Assembly (NCBI GenBank): GCA_964475115.1
Contig: CAYYVJ010000030.1
Location: 1-20,816, forward strand
Direction: 5' to 3'
Origin: CAYYVJ01 sp964475115
GTDB lineage: Bacteria > Bacillota > Clostridia > Lachnospirales > Lachnospiraceae
Length of the DNA: 20,816 bases
Shown here: positions 1-6,624 of the stretch, piece by piece
How the letters are laid out: every line of letters begins with the position of its first letter
How positions within the stretch are numbered: position 1 is the stretch's first letter
Translations under genes and position numbers: made by a program
The notes under the pieces: generated by a model
What the model was told of the DNA's origin: nothing
Databases searched by the model: none
What the model saw: only the letters and a program-made list of their open reading frames with translations

Positions 1-46
1 TTTCCTTTTCTAGAATATTTAAAGCCTCAATTAATTCCTTATTCAT
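1..46 (-). CDS. nusA: NusA, N-terminal fragment (runs off left edge)
   Basis: Only the first 15 codons are in the window. They read MNKELIEALNILEKE, which matches the usual beginning of Firmicute NusA, the transcription elongation, termination and antitermination factor that binds RNA polymerase. The ATG is at 44-46 on the minus strand, and a strong AGGAGG lies about 11 bases upstream (58-63). The gene directly follows rimP, 29 bases downstream of its stop, which is the normal rimP-nusA order. The identification rests on the short N-terminus plus this synteny. No functional domain is visible because the gene leaves the window. Confidence 0.85.
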   Translation of the reverse strand, partial: MNKELIEALNILEKE

Positions 47-75
47 TTCTAAATTATCCTCCTTATTATTTAACT

Positions 76-543
76 CTAAAAGTCAAATGCTAATCTTATT
101 AAAGCAATGTCTGCTTTAGGTATTGAAATGTGAGTTTCACTTTCTAACACAATACTTACTGTATCTTTATCATAACTTTCTAATATTCCAAAATATTCTT
201 TCTTCTTATCCAACATGCGATAAAGTTTGATTTCTACTTCTTCGCCTAAACTTCTCTCAAAATCTTTGTCTTTCTTTAATGGTCTTCCAAGTCCTGGAGA
301 ACTTACTTCTAGAATATAGGATTCGTCAATATAGTCCTCCTTATCCAATATCTCTCCAAATTCCCTACTAACCATTTCACAATCGTCTACCGTAATTCCG
401 CCTTCTTTATCCATGTAAATCCTTAGGAACCAACTTCCGGCTTCTTTAATAAATTCGACATCAACTAATTCAAATTTGTTTTTCTCCATAATTGGAAGTA
501 GTAGATTTTCTGTTTTCAACTCATAATTCTCTTTTTTTGCCAT
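76..543 (-). CDS. rimP: Ribosome maturation factor RimP
   Basis: This 155-residue protein has the full length usual for RimP, which assists maturation of the 30S ribosomal subunit in the cytoplasm. The N-terminal domain contains the family pattern around FELVDVEFIKEAGSWFLRIY and a following DKEGGITVDDC segment. A central YILEVSSPGLGRPL motif (about residues 77-90) is the most diagnostic RimP signature. The C-terminal SH3-like part has the YFGILESYDKDTVSI pattern. An AAGGTG ribosome binding site lies about five bases before the ATG. It is the first gene of a rimP-nusA operon with its own promoter at 650-678 and a hairpin in the leader (599-620). Confidence is high from both motif and synteny. 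Confidence 0.95.
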   Translation of the reverse strand: MAKKENYELKTENLLLPIMEKNKFELVDVEFIKEAGSWFLRIYMDKEGGITVDDCEMVSREFGEILDKEDYIDESYILEVSSPGLGRPLKKDKDFERSLGEEVEIKLYRMLDKKKEYFGILESYDKDTVSIVLESETHISIPKADIALIRLAFDF

Positions 544-598
544 GACTACACCTTCTTTCCTATATAATATAATAAATTTTTCCAGTACATACGTATAA

Positions 599-620
599 AG
601 AGTGGACTTGCGTCCACTCT
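599..620 (-). terminator. Leader hairpin of rimP-nusA, probable attenuator
   Basis: A perfect 9-bp stem (AGAGTGGAC / GTCCACTCT) closes a GCAA tetraloop on the minus strand. It lies some 20-45 nt downstream of the predicted rimP transcription start and about 55 nt before the ATG. The following tract (TTATACG) is a poor, interrupted U-run. In Bacillus subtilis the rimP-nusA leader is, as I remember it, controlled by NusA-dependent attenuation, and a strong stem with a weak U-tract is what that class of terminator looks like. The hairpin is seen directly; the regulatory role is inferred. Confidence 0.6.
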
Positions 621-649
621 CTTCACTGTTTTGTCTTTTAATCTAATTA

Positions 650-678
650 AGTATATCACTATGAAATAAGAAATGCAA
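650..678 (-). promoter_or_regulatory. Sigma-A-type promoter of rimP-nusA
   Basis: On the minus strand a -35 TTGCAT (673-678) is separated by 17 bp from a -10 TATACT (650-655). A TG one base before the -10 makes it an extended -10 as well. The expected start is near 643, giving a leader of about 100 nt that contains the 599-620 hairpin. Confidence 0.7.
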
Positions 679-696
679 GATTATTTTTCAGATAAG

Positions 697-705
697 TGCT
701 ATAAT
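697..705 (+). promoter_or_regulatory. Extended -10 promoter of the pectin methylesterase gene
   Basis: The sequence TGCTATAAT is a perfect extended -10 (TGnTATAAT). No good -35 hexamer is visible at the expected spacing (around 677-682), and that position overlaps the -35 of the divergent rimP promoter. The ATG at 743 lies about 30 nt beyond the expected start, with an AGGAGA ribosome binding site at 730-735. Confidence 0.6.
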
Positions 706-742
706 GAAGCATAAAACAATATTTTAAAAAGGAGAACTTAAT

Positions 743-1702
743 ATGATTATAGTTTCAAAACAAGGAAATGCCAACTATAGTACCATACAAGAAGCATTGG
801 ATTCTATTCCTTATGATTCGATTTCACCTACAACCATTTACATCAAATCAGGTATTTATAAAGAAAAATTAGTGGTTGATAAAGCAAATATAACATTTCT
901 CGGAGAATCATCAGAAGATACCATTATTACTTATAATGACTATGCACTTATGATACACGAGGATGGCGAAAAAAGAGGAACTTTTAGAACTCCTACCGTT
1001 CATATTGATGCGAATGATTTTACAGCAAAGAACATTAGCTTTGAAAACAATTCCGGACCAGGTAAAAAAGTAGGACAAGCACTTGCTCTCTATGTAGATG
1101 GAGATCGTATCCTATTTGAAAACTGTCGTTTTTTAGCTAGCCAAGACACCTTATTTACAGCACCTCTACCACCCTCTTCCATTGAGAAAAATGGTTTTAG
1201 AGGACCAAAAGAAAATGCTCCACGAATTAACGGGCGTCATTTTTACAAAAACTGCTACATACGTGGTGATGTGGATTTTATTTTTGGAAGCGCAACTGCT
1301 TATTTTGAGCAATGCGAGATATTTTCACAGGATATTGAATCAGAGGTAAAAGGCTATGTTACTGCGGCTTCTACACCAGAAGGGCAAGAATACGGCTACG
1401 TCTTTTCTAAATGTAGATTTACTAGCAATTGCCCTGATAAGTCTGTATATCTAGGCAGACCTTGGCGCAACTATGCTAAAACAATACTTTTAGAGTGCGA
1501 ATTAGGAGCACATATTAAAGAAGAAGGTTGGCATGACTGGAACAAAGAAGATGCTAGGAACACTGTCCTTTATGCCGAATACAAGTCCTTTGGGCCAGGT
1601 TCTTCTTCAGAAAAAAGAGTTCCTTGGTCAAAACAACTGACACAAGAAGAAGCAAATGAATATGAAATCACAAAAGTACTAGGGGGTTGGGCTATTTTAT
1701 AG
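743..1702 (+). CDS. Pectin methylesterase (CE8), cytoplasmic form
   Basis: This 319-residue enzyme belongs to carbohydrate esterase family 8, which removes methyl esters from homogalacturonan and releases methanol. The conserved family blocks are present in order: GQALAL (Gln112), SQDTL (Gln134, catalytic Asp135), GDVDFIFG (catalytic Asp178), YVTAAS (205-210) and LGRPW (Arg239, Trp241). The beta-helix begins almost at residue 1 and there is no signal peptide, so it probably acts inside the cell on imported methylated oligogalacturonides. The two catalytic aspartates are 43 residues apart, roughly 20 more than in plant or Erwinia enzymes, because of an inserted loop (about 138-168). It is a single-gene unit with its own promoter and terminator. 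The substrate-size inference is mine; the family call is firm. Confidence 0.93.
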   Translation: MIIVSKQGNANYSTIQEALDSIPYDSISPTTIYIKSGIYKEKLVVDKANITFLGESSEDTIITYNDYALMIHEDGEKRGTFRTPTVHIDANDFTAKNISFENNSGPGKKVGQALALYVDGDRILFENCRFLASQDTLFTAPLPPSSIEKNGFRGPKENAPRINGRHFYKNCYIRGDVDFIFGSATAYFEQCEIFSQDIESEVKGYVTAASTPEGQEYGYVFSKCRFTSNCPDKSVYLGRPWRNYAKTILLECELGAHIKEEGWHDWNKEDARNTVLYAEYKSFGPGSSSEKRVPWSKQLTQEEANEYEITKVLGGWAIL

Positions 1703-1711
1703 CCTAACCCT
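1683..1711 (+). terminator. Terminator covering two convergent stop codons
   Basis: A 12-bp stem containing two G-U pairs (1683-1694 with 1700-1711) closes a five-base TTTTA loop, followed on the plus strand by ATTCTTTTT. It includes the TAG of the pectin methylesterase gene and the TAA of the MATE gene. It is a good plus-strand terminator. The minus-strand side has no U-tract, so its effect on the MATE transcript is uncertain. Confidence 0.75.
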
Positions 1712-3055
1712 ATTCTTTTTCCATACTTTAGATAAATATATAAGCCATAAAATGAATGCAGAAATTGCATTACTTATTACAACAGAATACCAAATACTTC
1801 TTACTCCCATATTTAATATTCGTTCACAAACATATAAGGTTGCAAAACGGAACACCCACAACCTTGTGGCATCTACTGCCATCGTAATAACTGTATGACC
1901 TGTTCCTTGAAGAAGTGCTGTTGTGGTATTATAGATACCATTTGTCCAACAATACAGTGCTAGAATCTTCAAAAAATCTAGGCCCATTTTTATCACCACT
2001 TCATCTGACGAGAAAATCTCAACAATTGGTCTCGCCACCGCTTCTCTCGATAAGATTATTCCTCCAAGGAACAGAAAAATTACCGACATTTTTCTCGCCA
2101 ACAAATAGGCCGATTCTGCTCTGTCTATTTGCCTTGCACCTACATTTTGTCCCACTATGGTAGCTGTAGCAGATCCCATCGCATTGGAAGGCATGGTTAT
2201 AAGACCATTGATTCGGTTTCCTATCCCATATGCTGCGACTGCCATAGAACCATATTTCAAGACATTTCTACTCATTAGTGCAAATCCAAACTGCATTGTG
2301 CTACCACCGATAGCAGTAGGAAAGCCTATCTGTAAAATTGACATTAACTTCTTTTTGTTAAATCCAAATCCTTTCAAATCAATACGGATAATGTTTTTTC
2401 TATTATTTAAGGCAATAAAAGCGATAATTGCACAAGGAACTTTTGCTGCTACAGTGGCAATTGCTGCACCCGCCACCCCCCAGCCAAAGGTTAACATGAA
2501 AAGAGGATCTAAGACCATATTAATAAGTACCCCTAGTAAATTTAGAAGCATTGGCTTAACCGTGTCTCCTTGTGATTGTCTTACTGCCGTAAAAATATTT
2601 ATCATAAACAAAAATGGCATATCTAACATAACAATTTGGAGATATGTTTTACCATATTCAAAAACTTCTCCTTCTGCACCCATCCACCTTATAATACCAG
2701 GCGTTGCAAAGAAACAAGATATCGCACTTATTAAAGCAAGTATCATTGCACTAACAAATAATTGATTTACCATATCATTCGCATTTTCAGTATCTTTTGC
2801 ACCTATGTATTGTGAGACCAAAATAGCACCTGCCACTGTGATTCCTTGTCCAAAATTCAAAACTATCGACTGTATTGGGGACACAACTGTAATAGCAGCC
2901 ATGGAATTTGTGCCTAGTCTGCCAAGCCAATAAGTATCTATCAAATTATACAATGTTTGTATGAAACTATTTATCACAATTGGAAGCGCAAGAGCTAAAA
3001 TAACACTAACTAACCTACCCTCTAAAATGTTCTCTTTGTTATGTTTTTTCGTCAT
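1697..3055 (-). CDS. MATE-family multidrug/organic cation efflux pump
   Basis: This 452-residue membrane protein has the MatE two-bundle layout. A short charged N-terminus is followed by LALPIVINSFIQTLYNLIDTYW at about residues 23-44, the typical first helix of NorM/DinF/MepA-like pumps. About twelve hydrophobic segments can be counted. The internal repeat is visible: a second bundle starts near ILQIGFPTAIGGSTMQ (about 240-256). The GQGITVAGAILVSQYIGAKD segment in the first bundle and MGSATATIVGQNVGAR in the second are matching family motifs. Such pumps use H+ or Na+ gradients to export drugs or cationic metabolites. Its substrate cannot be told from sequence. The gene overlaps the convergent pectin methylesterase by 6 bp and has a promoter at 3088-3116. 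An AAAGGA ribosome binding site precedes the ATG. Confidence 0.92.
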   Translation of the reverse strand: MTKKHNKENILEGRLVSVILALALPIVINSFIQTLYNLIDTYWLGRLGTNSMAAITVVSPIQSIVLNFGQGITVAGAILVSQYIGAKDTENANDMVNQLFVSAMILALISAISCFFATPGIIRWMGAEGEVFEYGKTYLQIVMLDMPFLFMINIFTAVRQSQGDTVKPMLLNLLGVLINMVLDPLFMLTFGWGVAGAAIATVAAKVPCAIIAFIALNNRKNIIRIDLKGFGFNKKKLMSILQIGFPTAIGGSTMQFGFALMSRNVLKYGSMAVAAYGIGNRINGLITMPSNAMGSATATIVGQNVGARQIDRAESAYLLARKMSVIFLFLGGIILSREAVARPIVEIFSSDEVVIKMGLDFLKILALYCWTNGIYNTTTALLQGTGHTVITMAVDATRLWVFRFATLYVCERILNMGVRSIWYSVVISNAISAFILWLIYLSKVWKKNRVRL

Positions 3056-3087
3056 TTTATAATTTTCCTTTATCTTATGTTGCCCCT

Positions 3088-3116
3088 ATTATAGCTCTAT
3101 ATAGCAGAAACGTCTA
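3088..3116 (-). promoter_or_regulatory. Promoter of the MATE gene
   Basis: On the minus strand TAGACG (3111-3116, four of six consensus bases) is spaced 17 bp from a perfect TATAAT (3088-3093). The start would be about 25-30 nt before the ATG at 3055. Confidence 0.6.
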
Positions 3117-3187
3117 GCTAGTTTTAAAAAATAGAGCGTTCTTTCTTACTTTTGAAAGGCTTTTCCACATCAATTACAGAAAATATA

Positions 3188-3216
3188 TTGATATTTTTGC
3201 CACAATAATGTACTAT
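3188..3216 (+). promoter_or_regulatory. Sigma-A-type promoter of the receiver/CheX-like operon
   Basis: TTGATA (3188-3193) is followed after 17 bp by TACTAT (3211-3216). The predicted start is about 40 nt before the ATG at 3265. The rest of the 209-bp divergent region 3056-3264 holds only this promoter and that of the MATE gene. I see no sigma-D (motility) promoter. Confidence 0.55.
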
Positions 3217-3264
3217 TATATTTAAGCTACTTTTTTATAAAAGTTCAAGAGGGGAAGGGAACAA

Positions 3265-3645
3265 ATGAAAAAGAAAGATTTAAAAATTTTGATTGCAGAC
3301 GATTCTATCTTGTCAAGAAGAAAACTCAAAAATTGCCTAAATGGTTTGGGATATGAAACTATATTAGAAGCAATTGATGGAGTTGTTGCCGTTGAAATGT
3401 ATAAGGCAGAACAACCAGATTTAGTATTTATGGATATCGTTATGCCAAACAAATATGGTATTGATGCATTAACGGATATTATCGCTTTCAATCCCAGTGC
3501 AAAAGTTGTAATGCTGTCTTCTACTGGCACGAAATCCAATATAACAGATTCCATTAAAGCAGGTGCTTATGAATTTTTGTTAAAACCTTTTGTTAACACT
3601 CAGGTAAAAGAAATTTTATCTAGAGTAGAAGGGGAGGACGAATAA
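3265..3645 (+). CDS. Single-domain CheY-like response regulator
   Basis: The 126-residue protein is one receiver domain with no output domain. The acidic pocket is intact: Asp12 and Asp13 in IADDS, phosphoacceptor Asp57 in MDIVMP, a Ser85 at the Thr/Ser switch position in VVMLSS, and Lys107 in LLKPF. It should therefore accept phosphate from a histidine kinase and signal by protein-protein contact. No kinase lies in the window. A strong GGGGAAGGG ribosome binding site precedes the ATG. The stop codon is directly followed by the ATG of the next gene, so the two are almost surely co-translated and probably interact. Domain identity is firm; the pathway is unknown. A chemotaxis CheY role is possible but no flagellar or chemotaxis gene is adjacent. 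Confidence 0.9.
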   Translation: MKKKDLKILIADDSILSRRKLKNCLNGLGYETILEAIDGVVAVEMYKAEQPDLVFMDIVMPNKYGIDALTDIIAFNPSAKVVMLSSTGTKSNITDSIKAGAYEFLLKPFVNTQVKEILSRVEGEDE

Positions 3646-4527
3646 ATGCTTACACAATTTTTCGGAAATTATTTATTACAAAAAAAAATAATCACATCCA
3701 CAGAACTTATTGATGGATTAAAATATAAAAATACACTTACCAAAAAAATAGGTGCCTTGGCAGTATCAGCAGGTTACATGACACCTGAAGAAGTAGAGGA
3801 TGTTCATACTATGCAAACAAGCATAGATAAACGCTTCGCTGAAATTGCTGTACATATGGGATATTTAACCATCCCTCAAGCCGAAGAATTAATTGAGGCA
3901 CAAAAGTTTGGATATATTTTATTGGGAAACGCTCTTGTAGAGTTGGGCTATGTTTCACTTAATGAGATTCATAAAATTATAAAAGATTATGAAAGCACCT
4001 ATCAGTTATCTTACTCAAATCTTTTAAAATCAAACGAAGATAAAATCTATGATATGATTCAAGAATTCTACCATTTCCCTGAATCAGAAAGTTATAATTA
4101 TACAAAAGAGTATGTTGCTCTTTTAATAAAAAACTTAATTCGTTTCATTGGAAACGATTATACTTTACTAGATCCTAAAGAGATTTCAGGAAATTCTGAT
4201 CCTCTTTTCGCTTCTATCCAATCAATACAAGGTGTCTATAATAGTTCTACTGCTATTTTGGCTACAGAAGAAACCTTTGTTGCTTTTGCCTCACGTTATG
4301 TGTCCGAAGAGTTTGATGAAAATGATGATTTTGTTCAAGCTTCTGTATCTGATTTTTTAAATCTTCATAATGGACTATTTACAGTGAATTTATCAAACAA
4401 TTACAACGTGGAACTTTCCTTAACTCCACCGGAAGTCATAAGCCTTAATCTTCCCAATTCAGAATCTTCCTATATAATTCCAATCAAATATCCTTTTGGA
4501 ATCTTATATTTTACATTTTCTAAATAA
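3646..4527 (+). CDS. MshEN-like repeat protein with C-terminal CheX-like phosphatase domain
   Basis: This 293-residue protein has two parts. Residues about 5-115 are four tandem 29-residue repeats, with aligned Gly/Ala at 7, 36, 65 and 94, a GY(M/L/V)(T/S) turn at 43, 72 and 101, and Gln57 and Gln86 ending repeats 2 and 3. A 24-residue motif plus a 5-residue spacer is the architecture of the MshEN domain found at the N-terminus of type II/IV secretion ATPases, some of which bind cyclic di-GMP. Residues about 195-290 resemble CheX: DFLN (Asp236, Asn239) then, after exactly 22 residues, Pro262 in LTPPEV. This fits the CheC/CheX signature (D/S)xxxExxNx22P except that Glu is Asp and the first D/S is Ala232. 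The gene starts right after the receiver gene stop, with GGGGAGG as ribosome binding site. I infer that it dephosphorylates or senses that receiver; it could also be a catalytically dead scaffold. Confidence 0.7.
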   Translation: MLTQFFGNYLLQKKIITSTELIDGLKYKNTLTKKIGALAVSAGYMTPEEVEDVHTMQTSIDKRFAEIAVHMGYLTIPQAEELIEAQKFGYILLGNALVELGYVSLNEIHKIIKDYESTYQLSYSNLLKSNEDKIYDMIQEFYHFPESESYNYTKEYVALLIKNLIRFIGNDYTLLDPKEISGNSDPLFASIQSIQGVYNSSTAILATEETFVAFASRYVSEEFDENDDFVQASVSDFLNLHNGLFTVNLSNNYNVELSLTPPEVISLNLPNSESSYIIPIKYPFGILYFTFSK

Positions 4528-4543
4528 AAAAATTATATATCAA

Positions 4544-4584
4544 AAAAGGGCAAATGAAAACAATACCGTTTCATTTACCCTTTT
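4544..4584. terminator. Bidirectional terminator between the CheX-like gene and thrC
   Basis: A 16-bp stem with one C-A mismatch (4544-4559 with 4569-4584) closes a 9-base loop. It is followed on the plus strand by CTTTTTT and on the minus strand by T-rich sequence. The thrC stop codon begins at 4590-4592, so both convergent units end here. Confidence 0.85.
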
Positions 4585-4589
4585 CTTTT

Positions 4590-6080
4590 TTATCTTATTC
4601 CTAATATATTTTCCACAGTTTCCTGCATTTTATCCATGTTGCAAACTCTTGTATGAAGTACCTTTGCATCTTTTAATTCTTTTATTGCATTTGGAATGGA
4701 GACTCCAGACACTTTATTCATCTCTTCTACTAATTCAAGGTCTGTCATAAATTCATTACCTTTTTTAATGGCATCCATTACGCTTCTTGTGAATTTATAT
4801 GGACTTGCCGTCGAAGCAATAATCGTCTTTACTTTATCCCCAGTTTCTTTTTTATACTTATGATACACATTTGCTGCTACTGCTGTATGAGTATCCATAA
4901 GATATCCATAGTCTTCAAATATCTCATCTATAGTTTCAGCAGTTTCATTCTCTGTAGCATAATTTCCATAGAAATCTGAAAGATGTTCTTTCATGCCCTC
5001 TGAAATAGAATAAATCCCTTCATTATTCAAAGCATCCATAAGAACTCTATTTTTAGCAGAATCTTCACCGGTTATTTTATAAATCAATCGTTCTAGATTA
5101 CTTGATATTAAAATATCCATTGAAGGTGAATTTGTTAAAACAAATTCTCTATTTCTATCATAATTTCCTGTTTGAAAGAAATCAAAAAGCACTTTGTTAT
5201 CATTCGAAGCACAAATAAGTTTCTGGATAGGAATACCCATATTCTTAGCGTAATAGGCAGCTAAAATATTTCCAAAGTTACCAGTAGGAACCGTAACATT
5301 TATCTTCTCACCAGATTGTACTTCCCCTTCTGCAACTAATTTTGCATAGGCATAGACATAGTACACGATTTGTGGAACCAATCTGCCTATATTAATCGAA
5401 TTAGCAGAAGAAAATTGATAATTTAATTCCTTCATTCTTGTTTCTAAATCTTTATTACCAAAAATAGCCTTTACACCATTTTGTGCATCATCAAAGTTTC
5501 CATCAATTCCCACAACATATGTATTTGCGCCTTTTTGAGTTACCATTTGTTTTTCTTGAATGGAGCTTACTCCATCTTTAGGATAAAAAACAATTATTTT
5601 TGTTGCAGGAACATCTGCAAATCCCGCTAATGCAGCTTTTCCAGTGTCACCAGAGGTTGCTGTTAAAATCACAATCTCATTTGTAACATTATTCTTTTTA
5701 GCAGCCGTTGTAAGTAGATGTGGTAAAATAGATAAGGCCATATCTTTAAAAGCTATCGTCGACCCATGAAATAATTCCAAATAATAAGTATCATCTAACT
5801 TTACAATTGGCACAATCTCTTTTGTATCAAACTTTTCATCATACGCTTGTTTGATACATTTTTTTAATTCATCTTCAGTGAAATCTGTTAAAAACAGTTT
5901 CATTACTTCATATGCTATTTGTTGATAATTCATTGTAGCAAGAGTTTCAATGGAAGTATCCAATTTGGGTATTTCCGTAGGAACAAACAAACCACCATCT
6001 TCTGGTAAACCTTTTAAAATAGCTTCCGAAGCTGTGACAAGACTATTTTCACTTCTAGTACTCTTGTATAATAAATTCAT
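4590..6080 (-). CDS. thrC: Threonine synthase
   Basis: The 496-residue enzyme converts O-phospho-L-homoserine to L-threonine with pyridoxal phosphate in the cytoplasm, the last step of threonine synthesis. The N-terminus YKSTRSENSLVTASEAILKG and EDGGLFVP (27-34) are typical of the long, E. coli/yeast-like class. The PLP lysine is Lys112 in GSTIAFKDMAL, and TATSGDTGKAAL is the phosphate/substrate-binding loop. GNFGNILAAYYAK is another conserved block. The length matches the family. It follows the YhcH-family gene by four bases, and its ribosome binding site (AAGGAA) lies inside the end of that gene, so the two are co-transcribed. No homoserine kinase or homoserine dehydrogenase is adjacent. 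Confidence 0.96.
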   Translation of the reverse strand: MNLLYKSTRSENSLVTASEAILKGLPEDGGLFVPTEIPKLDTSIETLATMNYQQIAYEVMKLFLTDFTEDELKKCIKQAYDEKFDTKEIVPIVKLDDTYYLELFHGSTIAFKDMALSILPHLLTTAAKKNNVTNEIVILTATSGDTGKAALAGFADVPATKIIVFYPKDGVSSIQEKQMVTQKGANTYVVGIDGNFDDAQNGVKAIFGNKDLETRMKELNYQFSSANSINIGRLVPQIVYYVYAYAKLVAEGEVQSGEKINVTVPTGNFGNILAAYYAKNMGIPIQKLICASNDNKVLFDFFQTGNYDRNREFVLTNSPSMDILISSNLERLIYKITGEDSAKNRVLMDALNNEGIYSISEGMKEHLSDFYGNYATENETAETIDEIFEDYGYLMDTHTAVAANVYHKYKKETGDKVKTIIASTASPYKFTRSVMDAIKKGNEFMTDLELVEEMNKVSGVSIPNAIKELKDAKVLHTRVCNMDKMQETVENILGIR

Positions 6081-6084
6081 CGCA

Positions 6085-6546
6085 TTATTCCTTTTCTAGT
6101 ATCTTAACAACAAGCTTCTTAACTGTACTTGGAACCTTATTCATAACCTTAGGTTTGTGCCCGTCTTGTGGCTGAAATATAGCAAAATATCCTGCTTTAG
6201 TTACTAAATTCATACCTTCTACATCATTTTCAAAGAATATAATGTCTTTTACAGGATCATATTCTGTTCTAGCATTTAAGTTCGCAGTTGGCTCAAATCC
6301 AAATACTTCTTCTCCAGAAATAACAAGTTGAATATCTGAATAATTTTTATGAGCTTCCCATTTTCCTGTTTCCCATTCAATCGTGTCATAGGAAGAAACC
6401 ATAGCATATACATTTAGTCCATCAATCTCATATTTTCCTACTTCTAAACTATCTAAATCTGTTTTCAATACAAAATCAATTGCTTTTTCGTAATTTTTAC
6501 CTAAACTTTTATAAATCTCAATATTTTTCAAAGAATCAAAAATCAT
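6085..6546 (-). CDS. YhcH/YjgK/YiaL (EbgC-like, DUF386) family protein
   Basis: The family is a small cupin-fold protein. Members include the beta subunit of evolved beta-galactosidase and sugar anomer/epimerase proteins used in sialic acid or gulonate metabolism. The signature WEAHKNYSDIQLVISGEE holds Glu66, His68, Asp73 and Gln75, and a second block FQPQDGHKP holds His132 (numbered from the upstream ATG); together these are the probable metal and sugar ligands. I choose the second ATG (6544-6546) as start. The AAAGGAGA site is only two bases before the first ATG (6552) but about eight before the second, and relatives begin MIFDSL. That gives 153 residues. It is the first gene of a two-gene unit with thrC, a pairing without an obvious metabolic link. 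Exact sugar is unknown. Confidence 0.88.
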   Translation of the reverse strand: MIFDSLKNIEIYKSLGKNYEKAIDFVLKTDLDSLEVGKYEIDGLNVYAMVSSYDTIEWETGKWEAHKNYSDIQLVISGEEVFGFEPTANLNARTEYDPVKDIIFFENDVEGMNLVTKAGYFAIFQPQDGHKPKVMNKVPSTVKKLVVKILEKE

Positions 6547-6587
6547 ATTCATATCTCCTTTGTATAATTGTAATATAATTAAAAGTT

Positions 6588-6593
6588 ATTATA
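6588..6593 (-). promoter_or_regulatory. Possible -10 box for the yhcH-like/thrC unit
   Basis: A perfect TATAAT lies on the minus strand about 42 bases before the chosen ATG, in the 78-bp space after the cell-wall hydrolase gene. The sequence at -35 (TAGATT) is weak, and there is no terminator between the two units, so read-through is also possible. Confidence 0.35.
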
Positions 6594-6624
6594 CTCCATT
6601 TATAAGGTTTAATCTAGTAAAATA

